Shown piece by piece: positions 20,200 through 30,822 of a DNA stretch of 64,000 nt. Under the pieces are notes generated by a model. The model did no database searches. It saw only the letters and a list, made by a program, of their open reading frames with translations, and was not told the origin of the DNA. Every line of letters starts with the position of its first letter. The first letter of the stretch is position 1. The position numbers and the translations under genes were made by a program. The stretch is from Marinobacterium sp. (GTDB lineage: Bacteria; Pseudomonadota; Gammaproteobacteria; Pseudomonadales; Balneatricaceae): NCBI GenBank assembly GCA_030602245.1, contig JAUWAC010000012.1, positions 1-64,000 on the forward strand. Direction: 5' to 3'.

Positions 20200-21570
20200 A
20201 TGACTGACATCAAGCAACTGGAAAGCTGGGACCGCGAAAACTTCTTCCATCCCTCCACCCATCTGGCCGATTTTGCCCGCGGCGATGCGCCGAACCGGGT
20301 CGTGACCGGTGGCAAGGGTGTGTTCATCAATGACATGAAGGGCAACAACCTGCTGGATGCGTTCGCCGGGCTCTACTGCGTCAACATCGGCTACGGCCAG
20401 CAGAAGGTGATCGACGCCATCAGCAAACAGGCCAATGAGCTGGCGTACTACCACGCCTACGTCGGTCACGGCACCGAGGCCTCGATCACGCTGTCGAAGA
20501 TGATTCTGGAGCGGGCGCCGGCCCACATGTCCAAGGTGTATTACGGCCTCTCCGGCTCCGACGCCAACGAAACCAATATCAAGGTGGTCTGGTACTACAA
20601 CAACGTGCTGGGCCGTCCGCAGAAGAAAAAAATCATCTCGCGCTGGCGTGGCTATCACGGCTCCGGCCTGATGAGCGGGTCGCTGACCGGTCTGCAGCTG
20701 TTCCACAAGCAGTTCGATCTGCCGCTGACGCAGGTGCTGCACACCGAGGCGCCCTACTACTACCAGCGTCAGGATGATGCGATGAGCGAGGAGCAGTTCT
20801 CTGCCCATTGCGCCAGCGAGCTGGAGAAACTGATTCAGCGCGAAGGGGCCGACACCATCGCCGCCTTTATCGGCGAGCCGGCACTGGGCACCGGCGGCCT
20901 GATTCCGCCGCCAAAGGGCTACTGGGACGCGATTCAGAAGGTGCTCAACAAGTACGACATCCTGCTGATTGCCGATGAGGTCGTCACCGGCTTCGGCCGT
21001 CTGGGCAGCATGTTCGGCTCCGAGCACTACGGCATGAAACCCGACATCATCACCATCGCCAAAGGGCTGACCTCGGCCTACGCGCCGCTGTCCGGCTCCA
21101 TCATCTCCGACAAGGTGTGGAAAGTACTGGAGCAGGGCACCGACGAGTTCGGCGTGTTCGGCCACGGCTGGACCTACTCCGCCCACCCGATCGGCGCGGC
21201 CGCCGGGGTCGCCAACCTGCAACTGGTCGATGAGCTGAATCTGGTCGGCAACGCCGCGGAAACCGGCGCCTACTTCAAGCAGTCGCTGCAGCAGGCGATC
21301 GGCGATCACCCGCACGTGGGCGAGGTGCGCGGCGAAGGGTTGCTGGTCGCGGTCGAGTTCGTCGAAGACAAGGCCAACCGCCAGCGCTATGCACAGGTGG
21401 GTCAGGTCGGCGCGCAGCTTGCCGCGGCACTGCTCAAGCGCGGGGTCATCGCCCGGGCAATGCCGCAGGGCGACATCCTCGGCTTCGCGCCACCGCTGTG
21501 CATCACCCGCGAGGAGTGCGATCAGGTGGTCAGCGCGCTCAAGGATGCAGTGACCGAAGTCCTCGGCTAA
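20200..21570 (+). CDS. doeD: Diaminobutyrate-pathway aminotransferase DoeD
   Basis: 456 residues, class III PLP aminotransferase. PLP lysine K288 in IITIAKGLTSAY; the upstream IADEVVTGFGRLG motif holds the cofactor-binding aspartate. DoeD removes an amino group from diaminobutyrate to give aspartate semialdehyde, the substrate of the neighbouring dehydrogenase. The family also includes beta-alanine/pyruvate and omega-amino acid transaminases, so the substrate rests on context. Ribosome binding site GGAGG; 26 bp after doeC. A strong terminator follows at 21593. Confidence 0.88.
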   Translation: MTDIKQLESWDRENFFHPSTHLADFARGDAPNRVVTGGKGVFINDMKGNNLLDAFAGLYCVNIGYGQQKVIDAISKQANELAYYHAYVGHGTEASITLSKMILERAPAHMSKVYYGLSGSDANETNIKVVWYYNNVLGRPQKKKIISRWRGYHGSGLMSGSLTGLQLFHKQFDLPLTQVLHTEAPYYYQRQDDAMSEEQFSAHCASELEKLIQREGADTIAAFIGEPALGTGGLIPPPKGYWDAIQKVLNKYDILLIADEVVTGFGRLGSMFGSEHYGMKPDIITIAKGLTSAYAPLSGSIISDKVWKVLEQGTDEFGVFGHGWTYSAHPIGAAAGVANLQLVDELNLVGNAAETGAYFKQSLQQAIGDHPHVGEVRGEGLLVAVEFVEDKANRQRYAQVGQVGAQLAAALLKRGVIARAMPQGDILGFAPPLCITREECDQVVSALKDAVTEVLG

Positions 21571-21592
21571 GCTGGACCTTCGCACCGAGACA

Positions 21593-21615
21593 GGGGCACG
21601 CCGTGCCCCTTTTTT
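21593..21615 (+). terminator. Rho-independent terminator after doeD
   Basis: GGGGCAC (21593-21599), loop GCC, GTGCCCC (21603-21609), then six T (21610-21615). It should end the doeABCD transcript and separate it from the next gene. Confidence 0.88.
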
Positions 21616-21647
21616 ACGTCTGCAATGACCATCTCAGAGAGGACAGC

Positions 21648-22589
21648 ATGCAACCGGTTCCCCTGATCTCCGATATCGATGCCGCCGAACGGGCACTCTG
21701 GCTGGCCCGCTTCGCCGAGCTGATGCCGGAACTCGACATTCGGCCCAGCGAGCAGATCAATGACGCCGACGCCCGCACGGCCCGGGTCGCCATCGTCGCC
21801 AACCCGGCACCGGAACAGCTGCGCCGCTTTCCCGCACTGCGCTGGGTACAGAGTCTCTGGGCCGGAGTGGAAAAAATGGTACAGATGCCGGAGCTTGCCC
21901 GCGTCCCGATCGTGCGTATGGAAGACCCGGAACTGGCACGCATCATGGCGGAAGCGGTGCTCACCTGGGTGCTGTGCCTGCACCGGGAATTGCCCGAATA
22001 TGCACGCCAGCAGCGCGAGCGGATCTGGCATCAACGGCTGTATACGCCGCCGGCGGAACGCGAGATCGGCGTACTCGGCACCGGCAACCTCGGCATGGCC
22101 GCCATTGCCGCACTCAAGGCGCAGGGCTTTCGGGTTTCGGCCTGGAGCCGGGCCGCGAAGCAGATCGACGGCGTCAGCCACTATGCAGGCGAGGAACAGC
22201 TGCCGCTGCTGCTGGCCCGCTGCGACATAGTCGTCGTGCTGCTGCCGCTGACGCCGCAGACCCGCGGGCTGCTCAACGAACAACGGCTGACACTGCTCAG
22301 GCCCGATGCCAGCCTGATCAACTTCGCCCGCGCCGCAATCGTCGACTACGACGCGCTGCTGCGCCAGCTCGATCGCGGTGCCCTGCGCCATGCGGTGCTC
22401 GATGTGTTCGACACCGAGCCGCTGCCCGCGTCCAGCCCGCTCTGGCAGCATCCGGCGGTGACGGTACTGCCGCACGTCTCCGGGCCAACCGATATCGGCA
22501 GCGCCAGCCTCATCGTGCGCGACAATCTGCGCCGCTATTTTGACCACGGCGAGATTCCCGCCGCGGTGGATTACGCCCGGGGCTACTGA
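21648..22589 (+). CDS. ghrA: D-2-hydroxyacid dehydrogenase (GhrA-like glyoxylate/hydroxypyruvate reductase)
   Basis: 313 residues, the length of E. coli GhrA (312). NAD(P)-binding motif IGVLGTGNLGMAAIAAL, active-site segment FARAAIVDYDALL, DVFDTEPLP and the catalytic histidine in LPHVSGPT. It probably reduces glyoxylate or hydroxypyruvate. ATG at 21648 follows GAGAGGA. It lies 3' of the doeD terminator, so it is likely a separate unit, although a link to disposal of ectoine-derived carbon is possible. Confidence 0.85.
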   Translation: MQPVPLISDIDAAERALWLARFAELMPELDIRPSEQINDADARTARVAIVANPAPEQLRRFPALRWVQSLWAGVEKMVQMPELARVPIVRMEDPELARIMAEAVLTWVLCLHRELPEYARQQRERIWHQRLYTPPAEREIGVLGTGNLGMAAIAALKAQGFRVSAWSRAAKQIDGVSHYAGEEQLPLLLARCDIVVVLLPLTPQTRGLLNEQRLTLLRPDASLINFARAAIVDYDALLRQLDRGALRHAVLDVFDTEPLPASSPLWQHPAVTVLPHVSGPTDIGSASLIVRDNLRRYFDHGEIPAAVDYARGY

Positions 22590-22679
22590 GTGAAAATATC
22601 GCTGCTGTGCAGTCTCTCAAGTACCCGAAAACAGCGCTACAATAGCGCCCGGTTTTTCCTCTCACTGTTCGAGGTATCT

Positions 22680-23246
22680 ATGCCCAAGGCATCCGAACTC
22701 AAGCGCGGCCAGGTCGTCGAGATCGACGGCAAGCTGATGCTGACGCAGCAGATCGACGTGCGCAATCCGACCGCACGCGGCGCATCCACGCTTTACCGTG
22801 TTCGCTTCAGCCAGATTCCGGGCGGGGGCAAACACGAAGCCACCTATGTCGGTGACGATATTCTCAAGGACGTGGCGCTCGAGCGCCGGCAGTGCTCCTA
22901 CCTCTACAAGGAAGACGACCTCTACTACTTCATGGACGCCGAGGACTACAGCCAGTACGGCATCAACGGCGACGTGATCGAGGACCAGCTGCCCTACCTG
23001 ATGGAAAACATGGAGGGCATCATGGTCTCCCTCGTCGATGGTCAGGCGATCTCGATTCAGCTGCCTTCCATCGTCGTCATGGAGATCGTGGAAACGGTTC
23101 CGGGCATGAAGGCCGCCAGCGCGACCGGCCGCACCAAGGCCGCCAAGTTTGCCAACGGCCTCGAAATTCAGGTTCCGGAGTACCTCGAAGTGGGCGAAAA
23201 GGTGAAGATCAACACCGAAACCGGCAAGTTCAGCTCCCGCGCCTGA
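22680..23246 (+). CDS. yeiP: Elongation factor P paralogue YeiP (EfpL)
   Basis: 188 residues with the three-domain EF-P layout: KOW-like N-terminal domain, OB domain, C-terminal domain (EIQVPEYLEVGEKVKINTET). The tip loop reads RNPTARGASTLYR, with Arg33 where classical EF-P has a modified lysine; this marks the YeiP subgroup. EF-P proteins help ribosomes through stalling sequences such as polyproline. ATG at 22680 is the conserved MPKASELKRGQVV start. Followed by a terminator. Confidence 0.95.
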   Translation: MPKASELKRGQVVEIDGKLMLTQQIDVRNPTARGASTLYRVRFSQIPGGGKHEATYVGDDILKDVALERRQCSYLYKEDDLYYFMDAEDYSQYGINGDVIEDQLPYLMENMEGIMVSLVDGQAISIQLPSIVVMEIVETVPGMKAASATGRTKAAKFANGLEIQVPEYLEVGEKVKINTETGKFSSRA

Positions 23247-23274
23247 ACCCTGTGAGCCCGCTGCTCTGCGCTGC

Positions 23275-23302
23275 AAAAAGCCCCGCCGCGCCGGGGCTTT
23301 TT
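23275..23302. terminator. Bidirectional terminator after yeiP
   Basis: AAAAAGCCCCG (23275-23285) pairs with CGGGGCTTTTT (23292-23302). The A- and T-flanks allow termination in both directions; the useful one is that of yeiP. Confidence 0.9.
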
Positions 23303-23429
23303 CGTTGCAAGCGCTTGAATCGTAAAGGTTCGTGGTATTGAATAGCCTGTCAGGAACCGATCGAAGGGCCGCCGCCCAAGCAGTCGTGCGCACACCGGTG
23401 CGGCACAGAAGGACAGGAACCGCCCCGCC

Positions 23430-26414
23430 ATGAGCCGCGCCACTTTCACGCCCCATCTTCCGGACATCCGCCACTGGCTGCTGACCACGCTGCTCTACTT
23501 TATCGGCGCCCTGCCGATGATCCATCTCTCACTGCAGCCGGGCAACGTGGCGTCGCTGTGGTATGCCAACGGCATCGCGATCTGCTGCCTGCTGGCACGG
23601 GCGCCACGCCAGTGGCCGCTGCTGCTGACCGGTATCGCGCTGGCCAGCCTCAGCGCCAACTATCTGCTCTCGCGTGATCTGGCTCTGACGCTGGCGTTTC
23701 TGCCCGCCAACCTGATCGAAGTGGCCATCGGTGCGACACTGCTCCACCTGCTGTGCCAACCGGCACGCTGCATCGGCCAGATTGAATCCCTGCTGCGCTG
23801 CCTGCTGACCGCCACGGTGATCCCGGCCGCGATGGGCGGGCTGTTCGGTGCGCTGGCGCTGAACGAGCTGCATCTGGGCGACGTCAGTGCCATCTGGCTG
23901 GCCTGGTTCGAGGGCGGCCTGATCGGCAGCACCTCGGTACTGCCGCTGGGTTTCCTGCTGCTGGCCCGCGGCAGCGGTGCCCTGCGACCGCTGGCACGCC
24001 AACCCTGGGCGCTGATGGCGATTCTGGTTGTCGTGCTGCTGTCGATCTGGGCACCGCTGCATCTGCAGTATCCGTTCGTCTACCTCACCGCCGCGCTGAT
24101 GCTGGTCGCCATGACCGGTCACTTCGCAGCGACCTCGGTGGCCACGGTGCTGTGCTCGATCATTATCGGCGCGCAGATCACCGCCGGCATCTTCTCCCCC
24201 AGCGGCGCCGCCGAGCGCTTCTTCACCGAGCAGCTGTTCTACACCCCGCTGATCCTGACGCTGCTGCCACCGGTGCTGCTGGCGAGCACGCTGGAGCGCC
24301 AGCGCCTCAATGCCGAACAGCTCGCGGTGCAGGAAGCGCAGTACCGCTCGCGCTACCAGAACACGCCGGTGATGATGCACACCATCGACACCGAAGGGCG
24401 CCTGCTCAGCGTGAATGATCGCTGGCTCGAGCGCCTCGGTTACACCCGCGCGGAAGTGCTTGGGCGCGCCTCGGTGGAATTCCTGACCGAGACCTCCCGC
24501 CGCCACGCACTGGAGGAGGTCTACCCCCGCTTCTGGCGCGGCGACGAGCTCAAGGATGTCGCCTACGAGATGGTCTGTCGCAATGGTCAGGTCATCAACG
24601 TGGAGCTGTCGTCGGTGTGGGAGCGCGACGACCGGGGACGTCTGCTCTGTGCTCACACGGTGCTCAAGGACGTGACCGAACAGAACCGTCTGGCCGCAGC
24701 GCTGGCAGCCGAAAAGGAGCTGATGGAGGTGACGCTGCACTCGATCGCCGACGGCGTCATCACCACCGACCGCGACGGCCGCATCACCTACCTCAACCCC
24801 GCCGCGGAAAAGCTCACCGGCTGGTCACTGGAAGCAGCACACGGCGTCACCTTCGAACAGGTCGTCCAACTGCGTGAGCAACCCACCGGCGAGCCGCTGC
24901 CGGATCCGGTCAGCCGCTGTCTGCACGCGTCGAACGGCGCCAAACGCGATCATGTGGTGCTGCTCGGCCGCGATGGCGCGGAGTACGGCGTGCGCGACAG
25001 CGTGTCGCCGCTGCTGAACCAGCAGGGTGAACTGCTCGGTACCGTGATGGTGCTGCAGGACGAAACCGAGTCGCGCGAACTGGCCCAGCAGATGGCCTTC
25101 CTCGCCCACCACGATGTCCTGACCGAGCTGCCCAACCGGGTGCTGTACCAGGATCGTCTGCACCGCGCCTGCCGCCGCGGCAAACGCAAGCGCGACCGTT
25201 TTGCGGTGATGTTCATGGATCTCGACCATTTCAAGAACATCAACGACTCGCTCGGGCACGGCCTGGGTGACGAGCTGCTGCGCGAGGTGGCGCGCCGTCT
25301 GCGCCAGACCCTGCGCGAAAACGATACCATCTGCCGTCTCGGCGGCGACGAATTCGTCATGCTGCTGGAGGATGTGCGCAACAGCCGTCAGGCCAGCCAG
25401 GTCGCGCGCAAGATCATCGCTAGTCTGGCCCAGCCCTGCCAGCTTGGCAGTACCGAGCTGGTCGTCACCGCCAGTCTGGGCATTGCCCTCTATCCACAGG
25501 ATGGCGAAGACCCCGACAGCCTGATGAAACATGCCGATGCCGCCATGTACCGCTCCAAACGGGACGGCCGGAACGGCTTTCACCTGTTCTCGCGCAGTGC
25601 CGATGACGCGGCGCTGGCGCGCCTGACACTGGAAAACGATCTGCGCCACGGCATCAGCGAGGGCCAGTTTTTCCTCCATTATCAGCCGATCGTCGATGCC
25701 TCGACACGCCAGCTGGTGTCGCTGGAGGCACTGGTCCGCTGGCAGCGACCGGACGGGCTGGGGCGACCGGATCAGTTCATCCCGGTGGCCGAGGAGAGCG
25801 GCCTGATCGTGCCACTGGGCCGCCAGCTGCTGGAGCAGGCCTGCGCGCAACTGCAGCAGTGGCAGACAAACGGGCTCGACATCCCGCGGCTGGCGGTCAA
25901 TGTCTCGACGGTACAGCTGCGCGAGCGCAGTTTTGCGCAGATGGTCGCCAGTATCCTGACCCGCTACGGCGTCGATGGCGCGCGGCTGGAGCTGGAGATC
26001 ACCGAGTCCACGCTGATGACCGATCCCGATGCGATGCTGACAACGCTGTCGCAGCTGAAGGCACTGGGGCTGCGCATCTCGATCGATGATTTCGGCACCG
26101 GCTACTCGAGCCTGAGCTACCTGAAACGGTTTCCGGTGGATACGGTCAAGATCGACCGCACCTTCGTGCGCGACATGGAGACGGACAGCAGCGACCGGGA
26201 ACTGATCCGCGCCATTCTGGCGATGTCACGCAGCCTTGAGCTGGAGGTGGTTGCCGAAGGTGTCGAGACGGAAGGCCAGGCCGACATCCTCACCGGCATG
26301 GGGTGCCCGTCCCTGCAGGGCTACCTGTTTTCCCGCCCGCTGGCCCCGCAGCAGCTGCTCGACTTCCTCAGTCGCGACGGCAGTCCGCACGGCGTACCGA
26401 ACTGGGTGATCTGA
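23430..26414 (+). CDS. MASE1-PAS-PAS-GGDEF-EAL c-di-GMP enzyme
   Basis: 994 residues. Residues 1 to about 300 are a MASE1 integral membrane sensor domain with about eight helices ([18 protein letters not shown] region). Two PAS domains follow (about 315-430 and 440-560). The diguanylate cyclase domain has an intact RLGGDEF (GGDEF at 638-642) and the phosphodiesterase domain an intact EAL at 766-768, with [13 protein letters not shown] downstream. Both activities are possible; which dominates cannot be told from sequence. Inner membrane. Stands alone after the yeiP terminator. Confidence 0.93.
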   Translation: MSRATFTPHLPDIRHWLLTTLLYFIGALPMIHLSLQPGNVASLWYANGIAICCLLARAPRQWPLLLTGIALASLSANYLLSRDLALTLAFLPANLIEVAIGATLLHLLCQPARCIGQIESLLRCLLTATVIPAAMGGLFGALALNELHLGDVSAIWLAWFEGGLIGSTSVLPLGFLLLARGSGALRPLARQPWALMAILVVVLLSIWAPLHLQYPFVYLTAALMLVAMTGHFAATSVATVLCSIIIGAQITAGIFSPSGAAERFFTEQLFYTPLILTLLPPVLLASTLERQRLNAEQLAVQEAQYRSRYQNTPVMMHTIDTEGRLLSVNDRWLERLGYTRAEVLGRASVEFLTETSRRHALEEVYPRFWRGDELKDVAYEMVCRNGQVINVELSSVWERDDRGRLLCAHTVLKDVTEQNRLAAALAAEKELMEVTLHSIADGVITTDRDGRITYLNPAAEKLTGWSLEAAHGVTFEQVVQLREQPTGEPLPDPVSRCLHASNGAKRDHVVLLGRDGAEYGVRDSVSPLLNQQGELLGTVMVLQDETESRELAQQMAFLAHHDVLTELPNRVLYQDRLHRACRRGKRKRDRFAVMFMDLDHFKNINDSLGHGLGDELLREVARRLRQTLRENDTICRLGGDEFVMLLEDVRNSRQASQVARKIIASLAQPCQLGSTELVVTASLGIALYPQDGEDPDSLMKHADAAMYRSKRDGRNGFHLFSRSADDAALARLTLENDLRHGISEGQFFLHYQPIVDASTRQLVSLEALVRWQRPDGLGRPDQFIPVAEESGLIVPLGRQLLEQACAQLQQWQTNGLDIPRLAVNVSTVQLRERSFAQMVASILTRYGVDGARLELEITESTLMTDPDAMLTTLSQLKALGLRISIDDFGTGYSSLSYLKRFPVDTVKIDRTFVRDMETDSSDRELIRAILAMSRSLELEVVAEGVETEGQADILTGMGCPSLQGYLFSRPLAPQQLLDFLSRDGSPHGVPNWVI

Positions 26415-26580
26415 ACCGGCGCACACCCGCCGCGACGGTCAATGGGCGCCGCGCTGCCGATGCGAATGTCGGCGCCGGCCGCTGGCCCGCTCGGCAGCGC
26501 TTCAGGCTAGAATGGGGAAGGCGGCCTGCGGCCCCTGCCACCGCAGCCCCCCATCAATCGCAGCAACAAGGAGAACAGGC

Positions 26581-27372
26581 ATGCGTTGCCATGAAGTGGA
26601 TTACGAACTGATCGGCTCGGAGATGCAGCTGGTCGAAGTCGAACTCGACCCGGGCGAGACCGTCATCGCCGAAGCGGGCGCCATGACCTACATGGAACCG
26701 GACATCGACTTCGAAACCCGCATGGGCGACGGTTCCAACCCGGACGAAGGTCTGATGGGCAAGCTATTCTCCGCCGGCAAGCGGATCTTCACCGGCGAGT
26801 CGATCTTCACCACCCACTTCACCAACCGCGGCAGCGTGAAACGCCGGGTCGCCTTTGCCGCCCCTTACCCCGGCAACATCGTCGCGCTCAACATGGCCGA
26901 ACTCGGCGAGCGCATCACCTGCCAGAAAGATGCCTTCCTCTGCGCGGCACTGGGCACCAAGGTCAGCATCACCTTCAACCGTCGCATCGGCTCGGGCCTG
27001 TTCGGGGGTGAAGGGTTCATCCTGCAAGCGCTCGAAGGTGACGGCATGGCGTTCATTCAGGCCGGTGGCACCGTGGTTGAAAAGCAGCTCAACGGGGAGA
27101 CGCTGCGCGTCGACACCGGCTGTCTGGTCGGTTTCACCGGCGGTATCGAGTACGACATCCAGCGTGCCGGCAATCTGAAGTCGATGATCTTCGGCGGCGA
27201 AGGGCTGTTCCTCGCCACCCTCAGCGGCACCGGTACCGTCTGGCTGCAGAGCCTGCCGTTCTCGCGCATGGCCGATCGCATCATCGCCCATGCCCCCTCC
27301 CACGGCGGCGATGCCAAGGGCGAAGGCTCGGTTCTGGGCGGAATCGGCCGCCTCATCGATGGCGATCGCTGA
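26581..27372 (+). CDS. TIGR00266/AIM24 family protein
   Basis: 263 residues of the AIM24/TIGR00266 family, all-beta, glycine-rich proteins ([39 protein letters not shown]). The name comes from a mitochondrial relative; the bacterial function is unknown. ATG at 26581 follows AAGGAGAA. No signal peptide. It is 18 bp ahead of the sirtuin gene, so the two are probably co-transcribed. Confidence 0.88.
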   Translation: MRCHEVDYELIGSEMQLVEVELDPGETVIAEAGAMTYMEPDIDFETRMGDGSNPDEGLMGKLFSAGKRIFTGESIFTTHFTNRGSVKRRVAFAAPYPGNIVALNMAELGERITCQKDAFLCAALGTKVSITFNRRIGSGLFGGEGFILQALEGDGMAFIQAGGTVVEKQLNGETLRVDTGCLVGFTGGIEYDIQRAGNLKSMIFGGEGLFLATLSGTGTVWLQSLPFSRMADRIIAHAPSHGGDAKGEGSVLGGIGRLIDGDR

Positions 27373-27390
27373 ACAGGAGGACGCACTGAC

Positions 27391-28116
27391 ATGCGCCGCG
27401 TTATCTTTTTCACCGGTGCCGGTATCTCGGCCGAATCCGGCGTGCCGACGTTCCGCACCGGCGCCGGCGCGCTGTGGGAGAATCACCGTATCGAAGATGT
27501 CTGTCATATCGATACCTTCGAGCGCAATTACGCGCTCGTGCATCAGTTCTACAACCAGCGCCGCACGGCGCTGGCCGGCGTTGAGCCCAACCGCGCCCAC
27601 CGCGCGATCGCCGAGCTGCAACAGGCAGCGCCGCAGCAGGTGATGCTGATGACCTCCAACGTGGACGACCTGCACGAGCGCGCCGGCAGTCCCGCCGTGC
27701 GCCATATTCACGGCAATCTGCTGGAGATGGTGGATCTGGACAGCCGGGAGATTCTGACGCTGGGTTACGAGGCGTTCGATTACGAGAACCGCCGCGGCCG
27801 CTTCAAGCCCAACGTGGTGTTCTTTGGCGAGATCGCACCGGTCTACGCCGAGCTGTTCGGGCTGATGAACGCGCTGACGGCGGATGATCTGGTCGTGGTG
27901 GTCGGCAGCAGCGAAAACGTGATCGCCTTCTGTGCCGAGGCTCATCTGGGCAGTCAGGGGGCCGCCCGGGTGCTGTATGTCGATCCCTGCCAGCACACGG
28001 TCTACGCGGGATCGTCACTGCAACCCTATGACCGCCACTACCGCATGAGCGCCACCGAAGCGTTCGCCGACGGTTCCGAACTGCTCGAGCAGATCAACCG
28101 CTGGCTCAACGCCTAG
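27391..28116 (+). CDS. Sir2-family NAD-dependent deacylase without zinc cysteines
   Basis: 241 residues. Sirtuin landmarks: [17 protein letters not shown] (about 6-22), [14 protein letters not shown] (87-100), catalytic His107 in [10 protein letters not shown], and [10 protein letters not shown]. The four-cysteine zinc ribbon of CobB (between the histidine and the FGE motif) is missing; the segment [20 protein letters not shown] has no cysteine at all. It should still bind NAD and may deacylate or ADP-ribosylate proteins. Start follows CAGGAGGACG. 3' end overlaps the convergent GGDEF/EAL gene by 4 bp. Confidence 0.85.
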   Translation: MRRVIFFTGAGISAESGVPTFRTGAGALWENHRIEDVCHIDTFERNYALVHQFYNQRRTALAGVEPNRAHRAIAELQQAAPQQVMLMTSNVDDLHERAGSPAVRHIHGNLLEMVDLDSREILTLGYEAFDYENRRGRFKPNVVFFGEIAPVYAELFGLMNALTADDLVVVVGSSENVIAFCAEAHLGSQGAARVLYVDPCQHTVYAGSSLQPYDRHYRMSATEAFADGSELLEQINRWLNA

Positions 28117-30206
28117 CGCTTTGCACGCGACCCCACGTCCGCTGAGGCCTCAGCGTCGAGCAGTTCGCGCAGCGCCTGCAGCGGCATCGGTTTGCTGAAC
28201 AGGAAGCCCTGCACCTGATCGCAGCCGTGACGCTGTACGAACTCCAGCTGGGCCGGTGTCTCGACGCCCTCGGCCACGACCTTGAGATTCAGGTTGTGCG
28301 CCATGTCGATGATGGTTCTGACAATGACCTCATCGTCGTTGTCATTGCCGATATCGTGGATGAACGAGCGGTCGATCTTCAGCGTGTTGATCGGCAGCTG
28401 CTTCAGCCGGCTCAGTGACGAGTAGGCGATGCCGAAGTCGTCGATCGCCAGGCGCACGCCGAGGGCGCGGATCTGGTTCAGGTATTCATGCAGATGAGCC
28501 TCTTCCGACGCGACCACGGCCTCGGTCACCTCCACTTCCAGCAACTCGCCGGGAAAGCCGCTGCTGTTCAGTGTCGACTCGATACGATCACGCAGCCCCC
28601 GGTGTACGAAGTGCGCCGGCGAGAAATTGACCGCCAGCGACAGCGCCGGCCGCTGGCCCGCGCTGAGCTGCATCAGCTCCTCACACGCCCGCCGCGTAAC
28701 CCAGTCATCGACCTCACCGATCAGGCCGCACTCTTCCGCCAGCGGGATGAACTCCTGTGGCGGAATATAGCCTTCGTCCGGGTCGAACCAGCGCACCAGC
28801 GCCTCGACGCCGACGATGCGCTGCGTCCCGGCATCGTACTTGGGCTGGTAGTAGACCTGCAGCCCCTGATCGGACAGGGCATCGCGCAGTTTGCTTTCCA
28901 GCAGCAGGCGCCGTTCGGAGCGGGTGTTCATATCATGGGCAAAGAAGCTGAACCGGTTACGGCCCACATCCTTGGAGAAGTACATCGCGGTATCCGCATT
29001 TTTCAGCAGCGTTCCGGCATCCCGGGTGTCATCGGGAAAGATGCTGATGCCGATGCTGGTGGTCACGCGCAGACAGTAGCTGTCGATCTCCACCGGCTGG
29101 TTGATCGCGACGATCAACTTACCCGCCACTTCAGCCGCGACTTCCGGCGTACAGTCCACCAGCAGCAGCGCAAACTCGTCACCGCCGAGGCGGGCCAGCG
29201 TATCGGTGGCACGCAACAGGCCGCGAAGCCGCTCGGCGAGCTGCACCAGCAGCCGGTCGCCAATGGCGTGGCCGAGGGTATCGTTGATCGCCTTGAAGCG
29301 GTCCAGATCGAGAAACATCACCGCCAGCTGTTTGCCGGTGCGCCCGGCGATGGCGATGCTGCGCTCCAGATCACGGTCGAAGGTCATTCGGTTGGGCAGC
29401 CCGGTCAGCGCATCGTGAAACGCCTGATGCTCGAACTGGCGCGTCATTTCCAGCAGCTCGTTGGTGCGCTCGTTGACCTTGACTTCCAGCTCCGCCTGAG
29501 ACTGCTGCAGCTCCTGCTCGCGCGCCTCGATCTCATCGAGCATGGCATTGAAGTCTTCGGCCAGATCGCCGATTTCGTCCTGCGTTGTGCACTCCGCGCG
29601 CAGCTTGTAGTTCCGCGTCAGGGTGATGCGCCGTGCCGTGCGGGCCAGCTGCAGAATCGGCGCCGTCACCACGCGCTGGGACAGGCTCGCCAGGCCGATC
29701 GCCACCAGAACCGAGAACAGGAACAGCACGAAGACGATGCTCCAGCGCTCGCGCTGCAGGGCTTCCCACTGCCGTGGCTCGAACAGCAGCACCACCCGCC
29801 CCAGCGCATCGCCGTCAAACTGCACCGGCTCGTTCACGTAGAGATAGCCGTGCATCTCACCGCGCTCCCGCGGCGGCTGCTCCAGCATCAGCGCCTGCTC
29901 GTCCCCGGCGTAGCGGGCGAACAGGGCGCCATTGGCGTCAAACAGCAGCGCGGCGACGATCTCGGCATCACTGTCCAGCGACGCCAGCGTACGGGTGGCG
30001 GCTGCGCTGTCGTTGAACAGCAGCGCCGAGGCACTGTTGGCGCCGATGATGTTCGCCTGTGCCGACAGCCGATCAAAAATCGTCGCCCGCATGTTGATCC
30101 AGTCGTTGACCGCAAAGCCGAGGTTGGCCAGTACCAGAACGGTCGTACTGACCGCCATCAGCATGACCGTGAACCTGCGTCGCAGCGAGCGCCGGCGCGG
30201 ACTCAC
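28113..30206 (-). CDS. CHASE8-HAMP-GGDEF-EAL c-di-GMP enzyme (YfiN-like sensor)
   Basis: 697 residues. TM1 about 13-33, periplasmic CHASE8-type domain about 35-150 ([15 protein letters not shown] is typical), TM2 about 156-178, HAMP to about 230, a coiled coil, GGDEF (341-345, RLGGDEF) and EAL (468-470). YfiN/TpbB has the same CHASE8-HAMP-GGDEF build without the EAL domain and is held in check by periplasmic YfiR; the gene directly upstream encodes a YfiR-family protein. GTG start at 30206 overlaps that gene by 4 bp (GTGA) with GGAGG 6 bases upstream. Confidence 0.9.
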   Translation of the reverse strand: MSPRRRSLRRRFTVMLMAVSTTVLVLANLGFAVNDWINMRATIFDRLSAQANIIGANSASALLFNDSAAATRTLASLDSDAEIVAALLFDANGALFARYAGDEQALMLEQPPRERGEMHGYLYVNEPVQFDGDALGRVVLLFEPRQWEALQRERWSIVFVLFLFSVLVAIGLASLSQRVVTAPILQLARTARRITLTRNYKLRAECTTQDEIGDLAEDFNAMLDEIEAREQELQQSQAELEVKVNERTNELLEMTRQFEHQAFHDALTGLPNRMTFDRDLERSIAIAGRTGKQLAVMFLDLDRFKAINDTLGHAIGDRLLVQLAERLRGLLRATDTLARLGGDEFALLLVDCTPEVAAEVAGKLIVAINQPVEIDSYCLRVTTSIGISIFPDDTRDAGTLLKNADTAMYFSKDVGRNRFSFFAHDMNTRSERRLLLESKLRDALSDQGLQVYYQPKYDAGTQRIVGVEALVRWFDPDEGYIPPQEFIPLAEECGLIGEVDDWVTRRACEELMQLSAGQRPALSLAVNFSPAHFVHRGLRDRIESTLNSSGFPGELLEVEVTEAVVASEEAHLHEYLNQIRALGVRLAIDDFGIAYSSLSRLKQLPINTLKIDRSFIHDIGNDNDDEVIVRTIIDMAHNLNLKVVAEGVETPAQLEFVQRHGCDQVQGFLFSKPMPLQALRELLDAEASADVGSRAKR

Positions 30207-30802
30207 GGCTCACCTCCCGCCGGCCCGATCAGCCGCGCCAGCTTGAGCAGATCCGAACTCATGGTCAGACCGTGCCGCGCCAGCTCCGTGCGGTTCACCT
30301 CGAAACCGATGTTGACCTCCCGGCGCACCAGATTCATCACCACGCCGGGGTAGGCGACGCCCTGCCCTTCCTGATCGGTCAGGTCGGCGATGGTCAGTAC
30401 CGGCTGGCGCGCGTCATCGGTGGCCAGCGCGCTGATGTAGTGTTCCAGCTGCGCCGAGGGAATCAGCAACAGACGGCAGTCGGACCGCTGCTGCGGTTGT
30501 TCGATCAGCATCCGTTTGATGTCGAGCCCGTCGATGTGCTTGTTCAGCATCAGTTCGACGCCGGAGCCGAGCGGATCCTCGCGGTAGTAACAGAGCATGA
30601 AGTGGGTGCTGTCGGCACCTGCCTGCAGCGGCCAACTGACAAACCGGGCGATATTGAGGATGAACGCCGCCTTGACCTGATTCACCCGCTCGCTGTTGCT
30701 GCGCGCCTCCGCGACGGCGGCGCTCAGGCTGATCGACAACAGGCAACAGGCAAGCAGCAGCCCGCGTCGGCCGGGCAGCTGTGGATAAAAACGAGACGGC
30801 AT
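30203..30802 (-). CDS. YfiR-family (DUF4154) periplasmic protein
   Basis: 199 residues from an ATG at 30802; a GTG at 30841, overlapping the receptor stop, is possible but gives a worse signal peptide. Signal sequence [20 protein letters not shown]. The DUF4154 domain reads [17 protein letters not shown] ... [18 protein letters not shown]. In Pseudomonas YfiR binds the CHASE8 domain of YfiN and represses it. Here the CHASE8 protein is encoded immediately downstream with coupled translation, so the pair is likely a receptor-linked c-di-GMP switch. Confidence 0.88.
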   Translation of the reverse strand: MPSRFYPQLPGRRGLLLACCLLSISLSAAVAEARSNSERVNQVKAAFILNIARFVSWPLQAGADSTHFMLCYYREDPLGSGVELMLNKHIDGLDIKRMLIEQPQQRSDCRLLLIPSAQLEHYISALATDDARQPVLTIADLTDQEGQGVAYPGVVMNLVRREVNIGFEVNRTELARHGLTMSSDLLKLARLIGPAGGEP

Positions 30803-30822
30803 CAGTGATCGGGATATCGATT

